From the NCBI RefSeq assembly GCF_004405105.1, contig NZ_SORW01000053.1, positions 84,790 to 148,789 of the forward strand: a stretch of 64,000 bases of DNA. The letters are read 5' to 3'. A model generated the notes under the pieces. That model was not told where the DNA came from, did no database searches, and saw only the letters and a program-made list of their open reading frames with translations. The translations under genes were made by a program, and so were the position numbers. This stretch comes from Jeotgalibacillus sp. R-1-5s-1. GTDB taxonomy: Bacteria; Bacillota; Bacilli; Bacillales; Jeotgalibacillaceae. Shown in pieces: positions 1 to 9,682 of the stretch; the stretch's first letter is position 1, and the number at the start of each line of letters is the position of its first letter.

Positions 1-100
1 CCGCTTTTCCAAGGCCGCGCGGTGAGCCAGCTAGAGCTCTGCGCTAAGCTGTCTCACCTGTCGCTTCTCTGCCGCAGGAGTCTCCGGAATGTCCTGGCAC
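1..100 (+). repeat. Palindromic intergenic repeat, right half (element E1)
   Basis: This is the 3' half of a repeat family seen elsewhere in the window; the left half lies before position 1. It carries the CCGCTTTTC junction, the GGCCGCGCGGTGAG hairpin start, the matching CTCAC return strand, the GCAGGAGTCT block and a right arm GGAATGTCCTGGCAC at 86-100. It lies directly downstream of lipM (minus strand). The predicted missing left arm would read GTGCCAGGACATTCC. Confidence 0.8.
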
Positions 101-134
101 TATATAGATGATTCTCATTTTTTAAAAAACAATA

Positions 135-974
135 TTATCTTTGATAGTTCCAGTCATCACTTAAATATTTCTTCTCCATAATGGACTCTACTACACGCAG
201 CTGGTCGACTGACAGGGTGTAGGGAACCAATTCAATATTCAGACCCTTTTCAAATCCTTTATGGAAGGCTGCTTTCGCCTCTTCAAATGTGACTGGAGTC
301 TTTCGTAGTTCATTAATCGCTACCGCTTTATCTGAAAACGCCCGCATCATCCGTTCTTTTACCCGTTCACTTGGATAGTTGAAAAGACTGAACAGCTGCT
401 CTGTATCAAGATCCAGCAAAATGGAACCGTGCTGGAGGATCACGCCTTTCTGTCTGGTCTGGGCACTGCCAGCCACCTTTCGCCCTTCCACCACAAGCTC
501 ATACCAGCTCGGTGCATCAAAGCATACAGCGCTTCTCGGATCCTTAAGCTGCGCTTTTTCTTTTTCAGAATCAGGAATAGCGAAGTAGGCATCAAGTCCA
601 AGCTCGCGAAATCCATTCAGTATTCCTTCAGAGATCACACGGTATGCTTCCGTGACCGTTCCGGGCATTTCAGGGTGCTCTTCTGAGACAATGACGCTGT
701 ATGTCAGTTCTTTATCATGAAGCACGCCCCTGCCCCCGGTGGGTCTTCTGACAAAACCGAGTCCCTGTTTTTTTACCTCTTCAAGGTTGATTTCCTTTTC
801 AGCTTTTTGAAAATAACCGATCGATAGTGAAGGAGGATCCCAGCCGTAAAAACGGATTACAGGTGGCATTTCACCCTTGCTGTGCCATTCCAAAAGCGCT
901 TCATCCATCGCCATATTATAGGCGGGACCACAAAATCCTGAATCAATAAAGTACCACTTTTCTTTTTCCAACAT
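135..974 (-). CDS. lipM: Octanoyltransferase LipM
   Basis: A 279-residue member of the lipoate-protein ligase A/LipB superfamily. LipM transfers octanoyl groups from acyl carrier protein to GcvH in the cytoplasm, the first step of lipoate assembly in Bacillus. The fold signature [11 protein letters not shown] lies near residue 80, and the likely acyl-accepting cysteine is in [12 protein letters not shown] near residue 151. A lysine motif GRKVAGSAQ follows. I chose ATG at 974 because AGGTGA precedes it; a GTG six bases upstream is possible. The neighbouring glycine-cleavage genes fit a role in lipoylating GcvH, and the gene order lipM-yqhL-gcvPB matches Bacillus subtilis. Discrimination from LplA rests on synteny and the cysteine. 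Confidence 0.9.
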   Translation of the reverse strand: MLEKEKWYFIDSGFCGPAYNMAMDEALLEWHSKGEMPPVIRFYGWDPPSLSIGYFQKAEKEINLEEVKKQGLGFVRRPTGGRGVLHDKELTYSVIVSEEHPEMPGTVTEAYRVISEGILNGFRELGLDAYFAIPDSEKEKAQLKDPRSAVCFDAPSWYELVVEGRKVAGSAQTRQKGVILQHGSILLDLDTEQLFSLFNYPSERVKERMMRAFSDKAVAINELRKTPVTFEEAKAAFHKGFEKGLNIELVPYTLSVDQLRVVESIMEKKYLSDDWNYQR

Positions 975-1036
975 GATCACCTAACCGTCTGTTCAAATAT
1001 TATTTTCATGTATCGTGATGTTTCTAATATTTTTCT

Positions 1037-1065
1037 TTGAACTATTAACCTCTGACCCCTATAAT
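1037..1065 (+). promoter_or_regulatory. Sigma-A type promoter of yqhL
   Basis: TTGAAC at 1037-1042 and a perfect TATAAT at 1060-1065 are separated by 17 bases. They lie about 36 bases before the TTG start of yqhL, in the divergent gap with lipM. Confidence 0.75.
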
Positions 1066-1101
1066 AAAGAATAGTGCTGAAAATAGAAAGGGGTTAAAAA
1101 G

Positions 1102-1482
1102 TTGGAGTCACTTTATGTACTAATCGCTGTACTTGCTGCGATCATTCTTTATTCTGTCTTCACCTATTTCCGTCAAAAAAAGATTTTAAAGACACTGACA
1201 GAAGAAGAATTCAAGAATGGTTACCGCAAAGCACAGCTGATTGATGTAAGAGAACAGCGTGAATATGATGGCGGACACATTCTTGGCGCCAGAAACATTC
1301 CACTTTCTCAGCTTAAAATGCGCTTAGGAGAAATCCGCGCAGACAAGCCCGTTTATCTTTACTGCCAGAATGGCATGAGAAGCGGCCGTGCTGCCCAGCT
1401 GCTGCATAAAAAGGGTGTAAAAGACCTTTACCAGCTTAAAGGCGGATTCAAAAAATGGACAGGTAAAATTAAACGCAAATAA
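1102..1482 (+). CDS. yqhL: Membrane-anchored rhodanese YqhL
   Basis: A 126-residue single-domain rhodanese-like sulfurtransferase. Residues 4-22 form a hydrophobic N-terminal anchor. The rhodanese domain begins with the LIDVREQREYDGGHI motif and carries the active-site loop YCQNGMRSGRA with the persulfide cysteine at residue 88. Such proteins carry sulfane sulfur or act in thiol chemistry; the substrate is unknown. The start is TTG at 1102, preceded by GAAAGGGG. The gene is monocistronic, with its own promoter and a hairpin terminator after the stop. It is divergent from lipM, as in Bacillus subtilis. Confidence 0.9.
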   Translation: MESLYVLIAVLAAIILYSVFTYFRQKKILKTLTEEEFKNGYRKAQLIDVREQREYDGGHILGARNIPLSQLKMRLGEIRADKPVYLYCQNGMRSGRAAQLLHKKGVKDLYQLKGGFKKWTGKIKRK

Positions 1483-1515
1483 AATATTTTGTTTCGATTA
1501 ATCATAACCATCCCA

Positions 1516-1561
1516 CTAAAAGTCAAAAGCCTCCGGTATTAACGAGGTTTTTGACTTTTTT
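1516..1561 (+). terminator. Terminator after yqhL
   Basis: The inverted repeat GTCAAAAGCCTC / GAGGTTTTTGAC is followed by a T run, 35 bases after the yqhL stop. Confidence 0.75.
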
Positions 1562-1599
1562 AATTGACCGCTTTGTATACATGAAAACATTTCTTCGGT

Positions 1600-1740
1600 C
1601 TGATTACGACAAGTGATTGGGGATTCAATTACTCCTATGAACAGCTGGATCAGATGAACAGATTGATGTACAGTCTTTTTGACCGCCCGAAAGAAATTGA
1701 GAATCGTTCCGTCACGATTTTCAATTCAAAAAACTCCCTG
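1600..1740 (+). pseudogene. Possible gene remnant, unidentified
   Basis: The frame starting at CTG 1600 reads without stops for about 47 codons with coding-like composition (LITTSDWGFNYSYEQLDQ, then MNRLMYSLFDRP). It has no start codon or ribosome binding site, and it runs into the gcvPB terminator. It may be the decayed 3' part of a gene. I do not recognise the family. Confidence 0.25.
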
Positions 1741-1762
1741 AAAAAAATCAGGGAGTTTTCGT
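1728..1762 (-). terminator. Terminator of the gcvT-gcvPA-gcvPB operon
   Basis: The hairpin AAACTCCCTG / CAGGGAGTTTT has T runs on both sides, immediately after the gcvPB stop codon on the minus strand. Confidence 0.8.
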
Positions 1763-1763
1763 T

Positions 1764-3239
1764 TTATACTTCAACCGTTTCTTTTTTCGTGTAACGGAGA
1801 ATCGGCTGTCTTGCTGCTCTTGTTTCATCCAGTCTGCTGATGACCGTTGTATGAGGAGCCTCCTGAACAATCTCAGGGTTATCCTCCGCTTCTTTTGCAA
1901 TCTGGATCATCGCATCAATAAACGAATCAAGCGTTTCTTTTGATTCTGTTTCCGTCGGCTCAATCATAATACATTCCTCAACATTCAGCGGGAAGTAAAT
2001 GGTTGGCGGGTGGAAGCCGAAATCAAGCAGTCGTTTAGCAATATCAAGCGTTCTTACACCAAGCTTCTTCTGTCGTTTTCCGCTTAATACAAATTCGTGC
2101 TTACAATGACGGTCAAATGGCAGATCGTAATGTTCAGCCAGTCTTCTCATCATGTAATTGGCGTTGAGAACGGCATATTCGCTGACCGCTTTCAGGCCAT
2201 CAGGTCCCATTGTGCGGATATACGTATAGGCACGGACATTAATGCCGAAGTTACCGTAATAAGGCTTAACGCGTCCGATTGACTGAGGACGGTTATAATC
2301 AAATGATAAAACGCCATCCTTCTTCACTAATACCGGCTTTGGAAGATACGGAATAAGATCCTTTTTCACGCCGACAGGACCCGACCCCGGACCACCGCCT
2401 CCGTGAGGACCGGTAAATGTTTTATGAAGGTTAAGATGCACAACATCAAAGCCCATATCACCAGGACGTGCTTTTGATAAAACAGCGTTGAGGTTTGCAC
2501 CATCATAATAAAGCTTGCCGCCTGCTTCGTGAATGATTTCAGCCATTTCAAGAATGTTTTCCTCAAACAAGCCAAGCGTATTAGGGTTTGTCAGCATGAG
2601 CGCTGCAGTATCATCCCCAACTACACGCTTCAGGTCATCCAAGTCAACAAGTCCCTGCTCGTTGGATTTAACGGTAATCGTTTCAAAGCCAGCCACTGTT
2701 GCGGATGCAGGGTTCGTACCATGTGCTGAATCAGGAACAATGACCTTCGTCCGGTTAACATCACCATTTGCCTCATGATAAGCGCGGATCATCATCAGTC
2801 CCGTCCACTCACCGTGGGCACCTGCTGCAGGCTGAAGCGTCACCTCATCCATTCCCGTGATTTCCACAAGGTGTTCCTGCAGATCGTACATAAGCTCCAT
2901 TGCACCCTGAACTGTACTTTCATCCTGAAGCGGGTGGATATGGGCAAAACCGTCATAACGGGCAACAGCTTCGTTAATTTTCGGGTTGTACTTCATCGTA
3001 CATGAGCCAAGCGGATAGAAGCCGGAGTCTACACCGTGGTTTCTATTTGAAAGCGCTGTGTAGTGTCTCATAATATCAAGCTCGGATACTTCCGGCAGCT
3101 CCGGCGCTTCTTTTCTCAGAAATCCTTCCGGAACGAGCTCGGACAGATCCGTTTCAGGTACATCAAGCGCTGGCAGACTGTAGCCTGTGCGGCCTTCTTT
3201 TGAGAGTTCGAAAATGAGCGACTGATCCTTGTTATGCAT
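1764..3239 (-). CDS. gcvPB: Glycine dehydrogenase (decarboxylating) subunit 2
   Basis: The 491-residue C-terminal half of the split P protein. With GcvPA it decarboxylates glycine and passes the aminomethyl group to lipoyl-GcvH. The pyridoxal phosphate lysine is K273 in [20 protein letters not shown], followed by the glycine-rich loop typical of this family. Two-subunit P proteins are standard in Firmicutes. The start overlaps the end of gcvPA by 8 bases, suggesting translational coupling. It is the last gene of the riboswitch-controlled gcvT-gcvPA-gcvPB operon. Length is normal and no defect is visible. Confidence 0.97.
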   Translation of the reverse strand: MHNKDQSLIFELSKEGRTGYSLPALDVPETDLSELVPEGFLRKEAPELPEVSELDIMRHYTALSNRNHGVDSGFYPLGSCTMKYNPKINEAVARYDGFAHIHPLQDESTVQGAMELMYDLQEHLVEITGMDEVTLQPAAGAHGEWTGLMMIRAYHEANGDVNRTKVIVPDSAHGTNPASATVAGFETITVKSNEQGLVDLDDLKRVVGDDTAALMLTNPNTLGLFEENILEMAEIIHEAGGKLYYDGANLNAVLSKARPGDMGFDVVHLNLHKTFTGPHGGGGPGSGPVGVKKDLIPYLPKPVLVKKDGVLSFDYNRPQSIGRVKPYYGNFGINVRAYTYIRTMGPDGLKAVSEYAVLNANYMMRRLAEHYDLPFDRHCKHEFVLSGKRQKKLGVRTLDIAKRLLDFGFHPPTIYFPLNVEECIMIEPTETESKETLDSFIDAMIQIAKEAEDNPEIVQEAPHTTVISRLDETRAARQPILRYTKKETVEV

Positions 3240-4575
3240 ATTGCTTCAGCTCCTCTGCAAGTAGGTCTATTTCTTCTTTTGTCCGCTGCTCTGTAACGGC
3301 GATCAGCATCTGGTTTTTACGGCTGTCATAATCACGGCCAAGGTCATATCCACCTAAAACCATTTTCCCAAACAGCGACTGATTTACTTCTTTTACAGGA
3401 CGGTTTAACTCAACGACGAACTCGTTAAAGGTAAAGCCCTGGTCCACGATCGTAACACCTGCTTCTTGAAGACGTTTCTTAGCATAATGTGCCTTCTGGA
3501 AATTCTGATTCGCAATCTCCTGGATCCCCTGTTTTCCAAGCGCAGTCATCGTTACCGAAGATGCCAGTGCATTTAGCGCCTGATTGGAACAAATATTGGA
3601 TGTCGCTTTATCACGACGGATATGCTGTTCGCGTGCCTGAAGCGTCAACACATATCCTCTCTGTCCATTTTCATCCTGCGTTTCACCAACAAGACGGCCT
3701 GGAACTTTTCGCATCAGCTTTTTCGTTACAGCAAAATAACCGCAGTGAGGGCCGCCGAATGCTTGAGGAAGTCCGAATGGCTGTGCATCACCAACCACGA
3801 TATCCGCGTTAAACTGTCCAGGAGGTGTCAGTGCACCAAGCGAAATCGGATTCGCCGATACAACAAACATTGCTTTTGAGGCATGCGTAATTTTTTCGAT
3901 TTCATCCAGACGCTCAATCTGTCCAAAGAAGTTAGGATACTGAACCATAACAGCCGCAATGTCATCTGTGACAAGCTCTTTCAGTGCGTCGAGATCTGTT
4001 ACTCCGTTAGATTCCGGTACCGTTACGACTTCAATATGTTGACCTGCTGCATATGTTTCAAGCACTGCACGTGATTCCGGATGGACAGCTTCAGAGACAA
4101 GCACTTTCTTCCTGCGTGTCTGACCCGCTGACAGCATCGCTGCTTCTGCAAATGAAGTTCCGCCATCATACATAGATGAGTTGGCTACATCCATACCCGT
4201 CAGCTCACAGATCATCGTCTGAAATTCGAAAATGGCCTGAAGTTCGCCCTGGGAAATCTCAGGCTGATAAGGTGTATAAGCTGTGTAAAACTCAGATCTT
4301 GAAATGACGTGATCCATAATCGTTGGAGAGTAATGGTCGTAAACCCCGGCTCCAAGAAATGATGTGTATTTCTTTGTATCCGCGTTTTTAGCTGCAAGCT
4401 GTGCAAGCTCTTTTGTTAAGGCAGATTCCGCTTTTGCAGGCTTAATTTTCAACTCCCCGTCAAAGCGTACCTTTTCAGGGATATCGGAGAACAACTCCTC
4501 AATGGATGATACACCAATGGCTGAAAGCATTTCCTGCTTATCTGATTCTGTCATCGGTAAATAACGATGTGTCAT
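3232..4575 (-). CDS. gcvPA: Glycine dehydrogenase (decarboxylating) subunit 1
   Basis: The 447-residue N-terminal half of the split glycine decarboxylase. It has the aminotransferase class V-like fold but lacks the pyridoxal phosphate lysine, which is on GcvPB. Recognisable segments are [33 protein letters not shown] and [10 protein letters not shown]. It starts about 20 bases after gcvT behind AGGAGGAATCAC and overlaps gcvPB by 8 bases. The pair forms the heteromeric P protein of the glycine cleavage system in the cytoplasm. Confidence 0.97.
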   Translation of the reverse strand: MTHRYLPMTESDKQEMLSAIGVSSIEELFSDIPEKVRFDGELKIKPAKAESALTKELAQLAAKNADTKKYTSFLGAGVYDHYSPTIMDHVISRSEFYTAYTPYQPEISQGELQAIFEFQTMICELTGMDVANSSMYDGGTSFAEAAMLSAGQTRRKKVLVSEAVHPESRAVLETYAAGQHIEVVTVPESNGVTDLDALKELVTDDIAAVMVQYPNFFGQIERLDEIEKITHASKAMFVVSANPISLGALTPPGQFNADIVVGDAQPFGLPQAFGGPHCGYFAVTKKLMRKVPGRLVGETQDENGQRGYVLTLQAREQHIRRDKATSNICSNQALNALASSVTMTALGKQGIQEIANQNFQKAHYAKKRLQEAGVTIVDQGFTFNEFVVELNRPVKEVNQSLFGKMVLGGYDLGRDYDSRKNQMLIAVTEQRTKEEIDLLAEELKQYA

Positions 4576-4595
4576 AGTAGTGATTCCTCCTGCTT

Positions 4596-5699
4596 TTATG
4601 ATTTACGTTTATAAAATGGGGATTTTACGACTTTCGCTTTCACATGCTTGGATCTGATTTCAACGGTAAGTTCCTGATCCATTGACGCGTATTCCTTTCC
4701 AATCAGCACGTATCCAACGTTTTTACCAAGTGTCGGGGACTGAGTACCGGTCGTGACAAAGCCGATTTCGTTTTCCCCGGCAAAAACTTTATAACCGAAA
4801 CGTGGAATGCCGCGATCAACCATTTCAATGCCTACAAGCTTTCTCGGTGCACCATTTTCCTTCTGATCCTTCAGCACTTCCTGTCCGATAAACGGAGTTT
4901 CCTTATTCGTTTTTACGGCAAATCCGATCCCTGCTTCAATCGGGGAAATGGACTCTGACAATTCCTGCCCGTAAAGCGCAAGCTTCGCTTCAAAACGGAG
5001 TGTATCACGTGCCCCGAGACCACATGGCTCAAGTCCTGCTTCTTTTCCGCTTTCAACCAGAAGCTTCCATAATCCCGGTGTATCTTCAGCGCGGCAATAA
5101 AGTTCAAAGCCATCCTCACCTGTGTAGCCGGTTCTTGATACAAGCACGGAGTAGTCTCCGATTTTCACATCTCTTTTAAAACGGAAGAACGTAATACCCG
5201 CGAGGTCCTCTTCTGTCAGCTGCTGAAGAATGGACTGTGCAAGTGGTCCCTGCAGGGCTAGCTGACCCGTTTGATCTGATATATTTTCAAGGGTAACCCC
5301 TTCAATCTGATGGTCTTTTAACCATTGAACATCTTTATCTATATTTGAAGCATTAATTACAAGGAGATAGGTCTCAGCGTCATAGCGGTAAACAAGTAGA
5401 TCATCTACCGTCCCTCCGTTTTCATAGCACATGGCTGTATAAAGCGCCTGATCGTTCTCAAGCGTACTGATATCATTCGTCATCATTTTCTGAAGGTAGT
5501 TCAGGCTCTCCGGCCCCTCCACCATGACTTCACCCATATGGGAAACGTCAAACAGTCCTGCTTTCGTTCTGACAGCCTGGTGTTCCTGTTTAATACCTGA
5601 AAACTGAACCGGAAGCTCCCAGCCTCCAAAATCAATGACTTTTCCTCCATATTCACTGTATAAAGGGAAAAGCGGAGTTCTTTTTAAAGCTGTAACCAT
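4596..5699 (-). CDS. gcvT: Aminomethyltransferase (glycine cleavage T protein)
   Basis: A 367-residue T protein that takes the aminomethyl group from GcvH and makes 5,10-methylene-tetrahydrofolate and ammonia. Family features include the N-terminal [13 protein letters not shown], the [10 protein letters not shown] segment and the [14 protein letters not shown] motif of the folate-binding domain. An upstream in-frame extension of 12 codons exists, but ATG 5699 follows AAAGGAGAAAAAG and gives the family start. It is the first gene of the gcv operon, directly behind the glycine riboswitch. GcvH and the L protein are not in the window, which is usual for Bacillales. Confidence 0.97.
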   Translation of the reverse strand: MVTALKRTPLFPLYSEYGGKVIDFGGWELPVQFSGIKQEHQAVRTKAGLFDVSHMGEVMVEGPESLNYLQKMMTNDISTLENDQALYTAMCYENGGTVDDLLVYRYDAETYLLVINASNIDKDVQWLKDHQIEGVTLENISDQTGQLALQGPLAQSILQQLTEEDLAGITFFRFKRDVKIGDYSVLVSRTGYTGEDGFELYCRAEDTPGLWKLLVESGKEAGLEPCGLGARDTLRFEAKLALYGQELSESISPIEAGIGFAVKTNKETPFIGQEVLKDQKENGAPRKLVGIEMVDRGIPRFGYKVFAGENEIGFVTTGTQSPTLGKNVGYVLIGKEYASMDQELTVEIRSKHVKAKVVKSPFYKRKS

Positions 5700-5760
5700 T
5701 CTTTTTCTCCTTTCTGATGAATAATACATCCACACGCTGAACTAAATACGTAAGCCGAAC

Positions 5761-5810
5761 AAAAAAGGACAGGGAATCCCCTTTGGTCATTTAGGGGTCC
5801 CTGTCCTTTT
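5761..5810 (-). terminator. Riboswitch-associated intrinsic terminator
   Basis: On the minus strand, AAAAGGACAGGGACCCC pairs with GGGGATTCCCTGTCCTTTTTT, giving a long stem and T run between the second glycine aptamer and gcvT. Glycine binding is expected to prevent its formation, as in other gcvT glycine ON switches. Confidence 0.85.
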
Positions 5811-5962
5811 CACCTGAAAGTTTACCTGATGGCTTTCCTCTTTGGTGGTTTCACAAAGAAACACTCTCCAGAGTTGCGTCCGACAGAAGTCTTTTTGCCT
5901 GAGAGATTCACATGTGAACATGCTTGCTCCTTCGGCGTCCATAAAGGATCTCTCCCTCTGCC
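5803..5962 (-). ncRNA. Tandem glycine riboswitch controlling gcvT operon
   Basis: Reading the minus strand from 5962, two glycine aptamers appear in series. Aptamer 1 contains GGAGAGATCC, GCCGAAGGAGCAAGC and the closing AATCTCTCAGGCAAAAAGAC. Aptamer 2 contains CTCTGGAGAGTG, CACCAAAGAGGAAAGCC and CTTTCAGGTGAAAAGGACAG. The conserved CUCAGGCAAAAAGAC-type blocks are diagnostic. The leader is followed by a terminator and then gcvT, matching the known regulation of glycine cleavage by free glycine. Confidence 0.95.
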
Positions 5963-6165
5963 ATCATTCGCTCATATTTGTTATGTCAGTTGGACATACT
6001 ATGAACAGCAATCTTTTATTTTTCTTTAATGTTCGTATTTAGCAGTTAAATACTTTAAAAATCACCTTAATAGTATCATCATTTCAGTTTTTTAGGCAAT
6101 GTTTTTTTAGTTTGAATGTTCAAATGTTTCTATATTTGACTATACAAGGTGAAAGGAGAAAACAT

Positions 6166-7845
6166 ATGGAAATCAACATTTCAATCGGGGACAAAGAATG
6201 GCGCCAACGTTTCTTTCGTTATTTGAACAGCTTTTGTGAGCCATCAAGCCCTGCATTGACTGAAATATCCTATGAACTAAAACACACGTCCATCAAAAAA
6301 GAGCGTGCGCTGAGTTGTCTGCAGGACCTGATTGATTTTTCTCCCATGCCTCATCAGATCAGTGCAGCTGAAAAGGTACTATTTGAAATGGATAGCCGCG
6401 CCATCCTGGCAGATGAAGTCGGACTCGGTAAAACGATTGAAGCCGGGCTGATCATTAAAGAGTTGCTATGCAGAAAAATGGTCAAAAAGGTACTCATTCT
6501 CGTGCCATCATCACTGGCCGGGCAATGGCAAAAGGAACTTTGGCGGTTCACTCTCCCTTCTATTATCCATAGAGGAAAAAAAGAATGGAGACAGTCACCG
6601 ATTACCATCGCTTCCATTGACCTTGTCAAAAGGGAGCCATTCCGTTCAGAGTTTCAGAAGGAAGCGTTTGATCTCCTTCTGGTAGATGAAGCACATAAAT
6701 TATCCAATCCGAAAACGCTGAATCATCAATTTGTTGCATCATTGAAATCATCTTACCGGATCTTTTTAACGGCAACGCCGGTACAAAACAAAACAGAGGA
6801 CTTGTACCATTTGTCAAAGCTGCTGCACCCATCACTTTTCGAAAGCAAGAAGGACTTCAAAGAACTGATTGCCTGTGACGATAAAGAACTGTTGAAGAAA
6901 AAAATGGATCGGCTCATGATCCGATCACGCCGCAACGAAACCGACGTCAAGTGGACAAAACGGAAGATCAGCGTTTTATGGATTGATCAGCTGCCATATG
7001 AAAAGTCTCTTTATCAGGCTGTTGAAAATGAATATATGAGAATGCAAAAGGAAAACCTTCACTCCTTCAGTCATCTGGCACTGCTTCGACAAGGCTGCAG
7101 CTCCAGCATTTCGTTATTAAAAGCACTAAGAGGAGAAAAGCACGATGATTTTTGCAAATCTATTAACGTGAATTTAAACATCACGCCTGATGAACTGATT
7201 ACGGCAAAAGCACAAATGATATTAAAAATTGTCAAAGAGCATAAGGACAAAGTTCTGATCTTTACGCAATACAGGGCAACACAGCTCTATCTCCACTGGT
7301 TTCTGAAACAAAACGGAATATCTTCGGTGCTATTCAGAGGAGGATTTAAAAAAGGGAAAAAACAATGGATGACCGACTTGTTCAGGGATCAGGCAGAAGT
7401 CATGGTTGCAACTGAGGCGGGATCAGAGGGGTTAAACCTTCAATTCTGTCACTGCCTTATACATGCAGACCTTCCCTGGAATCCAATGAAACTCGAGCAA
7501 AGAACAGGCAGGGTTCACAGAATCGGCCAATCAAATGATGTCAACATCTATTATTTATTGAATAAAAATACGATTGAGGAAAGAATATGGAGGCTATTAA
7601 AAGATAAAATGGTGCTTTTCGAAACAATTGTAGGAGAGCACGATCATCTGCTGAGCGGAACGACGGAAAAGGACCTTGACCGCTATTTAAACGATGCCAT
7701 CCTTCACTCCAGATCAGAAAAGGAAATGAAATTGAAACTGGACCATCTGGAATCGGTTCTGAAAAAGCCACATCATAAAATACCGCAACCTGACCAGTCA
7801 GTCGGCACCGGAACGGAAGGCTTAACTGAAAAGGAGGAATTTTAG
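6166..7845 (+). CDS. yqhH: SNF2-family helicase YqhH
   Basis: A 559-residue Swi2/Snf2 superfamily 2 ATPase. Walker A is DEVGLGKT at residues 83-90, Walker B is LLVDEAHKLSNP, motif III is FLTATPVQN, and motifs V/VI are EAGSEGLNLQ and QRTGRVHRIGQ. These place it near the RapA/HepA and YqhH groups, which move along or remodel protein-DNA complexes. I chose ATG 6166 behind GAAAGGAGAAAACAT over an in-frame ATG 18 codons upstream. It is followed without a gap by yqhG, and the pair is divergent from gcvT. Its cellular role is not established. Confidence 0.92.
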   Translation: MEINISIGDKEWRQRFFRYLNSFCEPSSPALTEISYELKHTSIKKERALSCLQDLIDFSPMPHQISAAEKVLFEMDSRAILADEVGLGKTIEAGLIIKELLCRKMVKKVLILVPSSLAGQWQKELWRFTLPSIIHRGKKEWRQSPITIASIDLVKREPFRSEFQKEAFDLLLVDEAHKLSNPKTLNHQFVASLKSSYRIFLTATPVQNKTEDLYHLSKLLHPSLFESKKDFKELIACDDKELLKKKMDRLMIRSRRNETDVKWTKRKISVLWIDQLPYEKSLYQAVENEYMRMQKENLHSFSHLALLRQGCSSSISLLKALRGEKHDDFCKSINVNLNITPDELITAKAQMILKIVKEHKDKVLIFTQYRATQLYLHWFLKQNGISSVLFRGGFKKGKKQWMTDLFRDQAEVMVATEAGSEGLNLQFCHCLIHADLPWNPMKLEQRTGRVHRIGQSNDVNIYYLLNKNTIEERIWRLLKDKMVLFETIVGEHDHLLSGTTEKDLDRYLNDAILHSRSEKEMKLKLDHLESVLKKPHHKIPQPDQSVGTGTEGLTEKEEF

Positions 7846-8514
7846 ATGAATGCAATGCACCTGACATTAATCAAAGAATTTTTAATCCATAAAGGAGCTG
7901 CCGTTACAGAGGGGAACAAAGAATTTATGGTGCAGCTGACTGAAGAGCTTGACCGGAAATACATGAACAGACCTTATTACTGGCATTACCGTGACGCAAC
8001 ATGTCAAAAAGGGGAACCTGCAAGAGTATTAATTTCAATGAACAGTTCGGAAGGTCCTCCATCTGTCGATAAAATCACCCATTCCCATCCCGTATTTCAG
8101 TCTCTTGTTCAATCAGCGCATGAAGAAGCAGGCTTTTATAAGTTTTATGAAAAGCCTGCTGAACAACATGTACATGTGAGGCTGTATCCATGGTTATTTT
8201 TACACGGAGAGGCTGAATTTACTCCCCCGGGTCCGGAAAGTATATGGACAATTCAGGCTATGTCTTTGACTACAGGTATACTGCAATCACAGGACGACAT
8301 ACCATTTAAAGACAATTTGTCAGGACTGATCCCGGAAAACTGCACGCCTTCAACTCCAATCATCAGTTTTGAACACGCCATCAGCCGGCTGATCGCACAC
8401 ACCGAAATGGCGATCAGAAACAAAATCAAAACGGGGAGGCTGGAGGCATCAAAATCGTATGATGTTCATATGCACACTCCTTCAGCAGGCATCATATACC
8501 GGCTCGTTCCATAA
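7846..8514 (+). CDS. yqhG: Conserved protein YqhG
   Basis: A 222-residue cytoplasmic protein of unknown function, syntenic with Bacillus subtilis yqhG. The ATG directly follows the TAG stop of yqhH, and AAGGAGG lies within the end of yqhH, so the two are co-translated. No membrane segment, signal peptide or catalytic motif is evident. The N-terminus (LTLIKEFLIHKGA) and several aromatic motifs (YWHYRDAT, LYPWLFLHGEAEF) look like a small compact fold. Its 3' end overlaps the convergent aroK by 23 bases. The tight coupling suggests it partners the helicase. Confidence 0.85.
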   Translation: MNAMHLTLIKEFLIHKGAAVTEGNKEFMVQLTEELDRKYMNRPYYWHYRDATCQKGEPARVLISMNSSEGPPSVDKITHSHPVFQSLVQSAHEEAGFYKFYEKPAEQHVHVRLYPWLFLHGEAEFTPPGPESIWTIQAMSLTTGILQSQDDIPFKDNLSGLIPENCTPSTPIISFEHAISRLIAHTEMAIRNKIKTGRLEASKSYDVHMHTPSAGIIYRLVP

Positions 8515-9010
8515 CAGCGGATCTGATCTGATCAGCTGTTATATCAGGCGAAACACCGTCGACTGATAAAGTAACATGAGCCACATCCTGATACTGCTCA
8601 TGCCTTTTTTGATATAGTTCCTCTAGCTCCTCTTTTGTTCTCGTAGCGGCTACAGGTCTGTTATGATCCCCTGAAATTCTGGTGTACAGTTCTTCAAAAG
8701 GAGCGTGCAGATAGATGACCAGCCCGTGATTCCGCATCCACTCGCCTGTTTTTGGATCATATAAAATACCACCACCGGTTGCGGTTACAGAAGGCTCTCC
8801 GATTTCTTTGATCGCACCGGCCTCCAGTGTGCGGAAATACACTTCTCCGTCTGCTTTAAAAATATCAGGAATACTCCTTTTCTCTCTTTCTTCAATATAT
8901 TGATCGAGATCAATGAAAGGGTGTGACAACCGATCAGCTGCCAGCTTTCCTGCTGTTGATTTACCCGCTCCCATAAAACCGATCAGAAATACTCTTTCAC
9001 TTTTCATCAT
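8492..9010 (-). CDS. aroK: Shikimate kinase
   Basis: A 172-residue kinase that phosphorylates shikimate at the 3-hydroxyl in chorismate biosynthesis. The P-loop GFMGAGKST lies near residue 12. The shikimate-binding segment FIDLDQYIEE, the ATATGGGIL loop and the lid arginine region with NRPVAA are all present. I placed the start at the ATG at 9010 (MMKSER), because AGGGAGTG lies just upstream; the longer open frame includes the ribosome binding site. It is immediately downstream of comGG on the same strand, as in Bacillus subtilis, and its 3' end overlaps yqhG. Confidence 0.93.
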   Translation of the reverse strand: MMKSERVFLIGFMGAGKSTAGKLAADRLSHPFIDLDQYIEEREKRSIPDIFKADGEVYFRTLEAGAIKEIGEPSVTATGGGILYDPKTGEWMRNHGLVIYLHAPFEELYTRISGDHNRPVAATRTKEELEELYQKRHEQYQDVAHVTLSVDGVSPDITADQIRSAVMERAGI

Positions 9011-9012
9011 TA

Positions 9013-9273
9013 TCACTCCCTGTTCCATTCATCATAACGTATCAGGTTTACATTAGACAAAGGGTCAGACTGGATGACTTCCCAGTCCTTTTTAACAGAT
9101 TCCTGATAATAGTTCACCATGCCTTCATAATGACGTACCTGACTATGAGAAAGAGTTGTAATGAGAATAGCTGCGCTTAACAATACAAAATAAAAAATTA
9201 ATACCGGTAATAAAATGCTCCCCTTATTATTTAAGAGTCGGAAAAGTAAAATGTGCCTCATTCGTTCGGCCAT
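9013..9273 (-). CDS. comGG: Competence pseudopilus protein ComGG (short)
   Basis: The last gene of the comG operon. It is 86 residues with an N-terminal hydrophobic helix (LLPVLIFYFVLLSAAILITT) preceded by KGS, the shape of a minor pseudopilin. The ATG at 9273 has a strong GGAGGTGA nine bases upstream and overlaps the end of comGF by 47 bases. It is clearly shorter than the roughly 124-residue Bacillus subtilis protein. The assignment depends on position in the operon more than on sequence. Confidence 0.75.
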   Translation of the reverse strand: MAERMRHILLFRLLNNKGSILLPVLIFYFVLLSAAILITTLSHSQVRHYEGMVNYYQESVKKDWEVIQSDPLSNVNLIRYDEWNRE

Positions 9274-9682
9274 CTTGGAACGTCACCTCCATTCTCACAA
9301 GGCCATTTTCAAGCTGAAACCTCACGTCACTGACATTCGTTAAATGGATTTCATGTCCCTGCAAGCCCACCGTCCTTCTGATAGACGAACTGTACCTGGC
9401 ATATCTGATATCTTTTTCACCATCTGTAAAAGTAATAACATTGTTCTCAACCTGCTTCAGCTGAAGAAATTTGTTTTCTTCCCTGAATTGAATGATAAAA
9501 ATCTCCCATTCTTCGTTTCTCTGCTGATCAAGTGACTCATATGCTGAATAAAAGGTAATCATTAATAAACTGAGCAGCGGTGCGATCACCATTAAAACAG
9601 TCAGACTGATTAAAACCTCCAGTAATGTAAACCCATTATGATTCTTCAGATGTGCAGATATATAACTGTGAGTCTGAGGCAT
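9227..9682 (-). CDS. comGF: Competence minor pseudopilin ComGF
   Basis: About 151 residues. The prepilin peptidase motif is NHNGFTLLEVLISL, with cleavage after the glycine, followed by a membrane helix and a C-terminal beta-rich domain (FTDGEKDIRYARY, VRMEVTFQDG). The longer open frame starts 16 codons upstream; ATG 9682 is the likelier start behind AGGAAGGGAT, though that spacing is long. It overlaps comGE by 47 bases. It is a minor component of the pseudopilus needed for DNA uptake. Confidence 0.85.
   Translation of the reverse strand: MPQTHSYISAHLKNHNGFTLLEVLISLTVLMVIAPLLSLLMITFYSAYESLDQQRNEEWEIFIIQFREENKFLQLKQVENNVITFTDGEKDIRYARYSSSIRRTVGLQGHEIHLTNVSDVRFQLENGLVRMEVTFQDGRTNEAHFTFPTLK

Noticed and set aside
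5829-6042. 66-residue open frames on the plus strand
   Set aside because: They are antisense to the tandem glycine riboswitch and lack ribosome binding sites.
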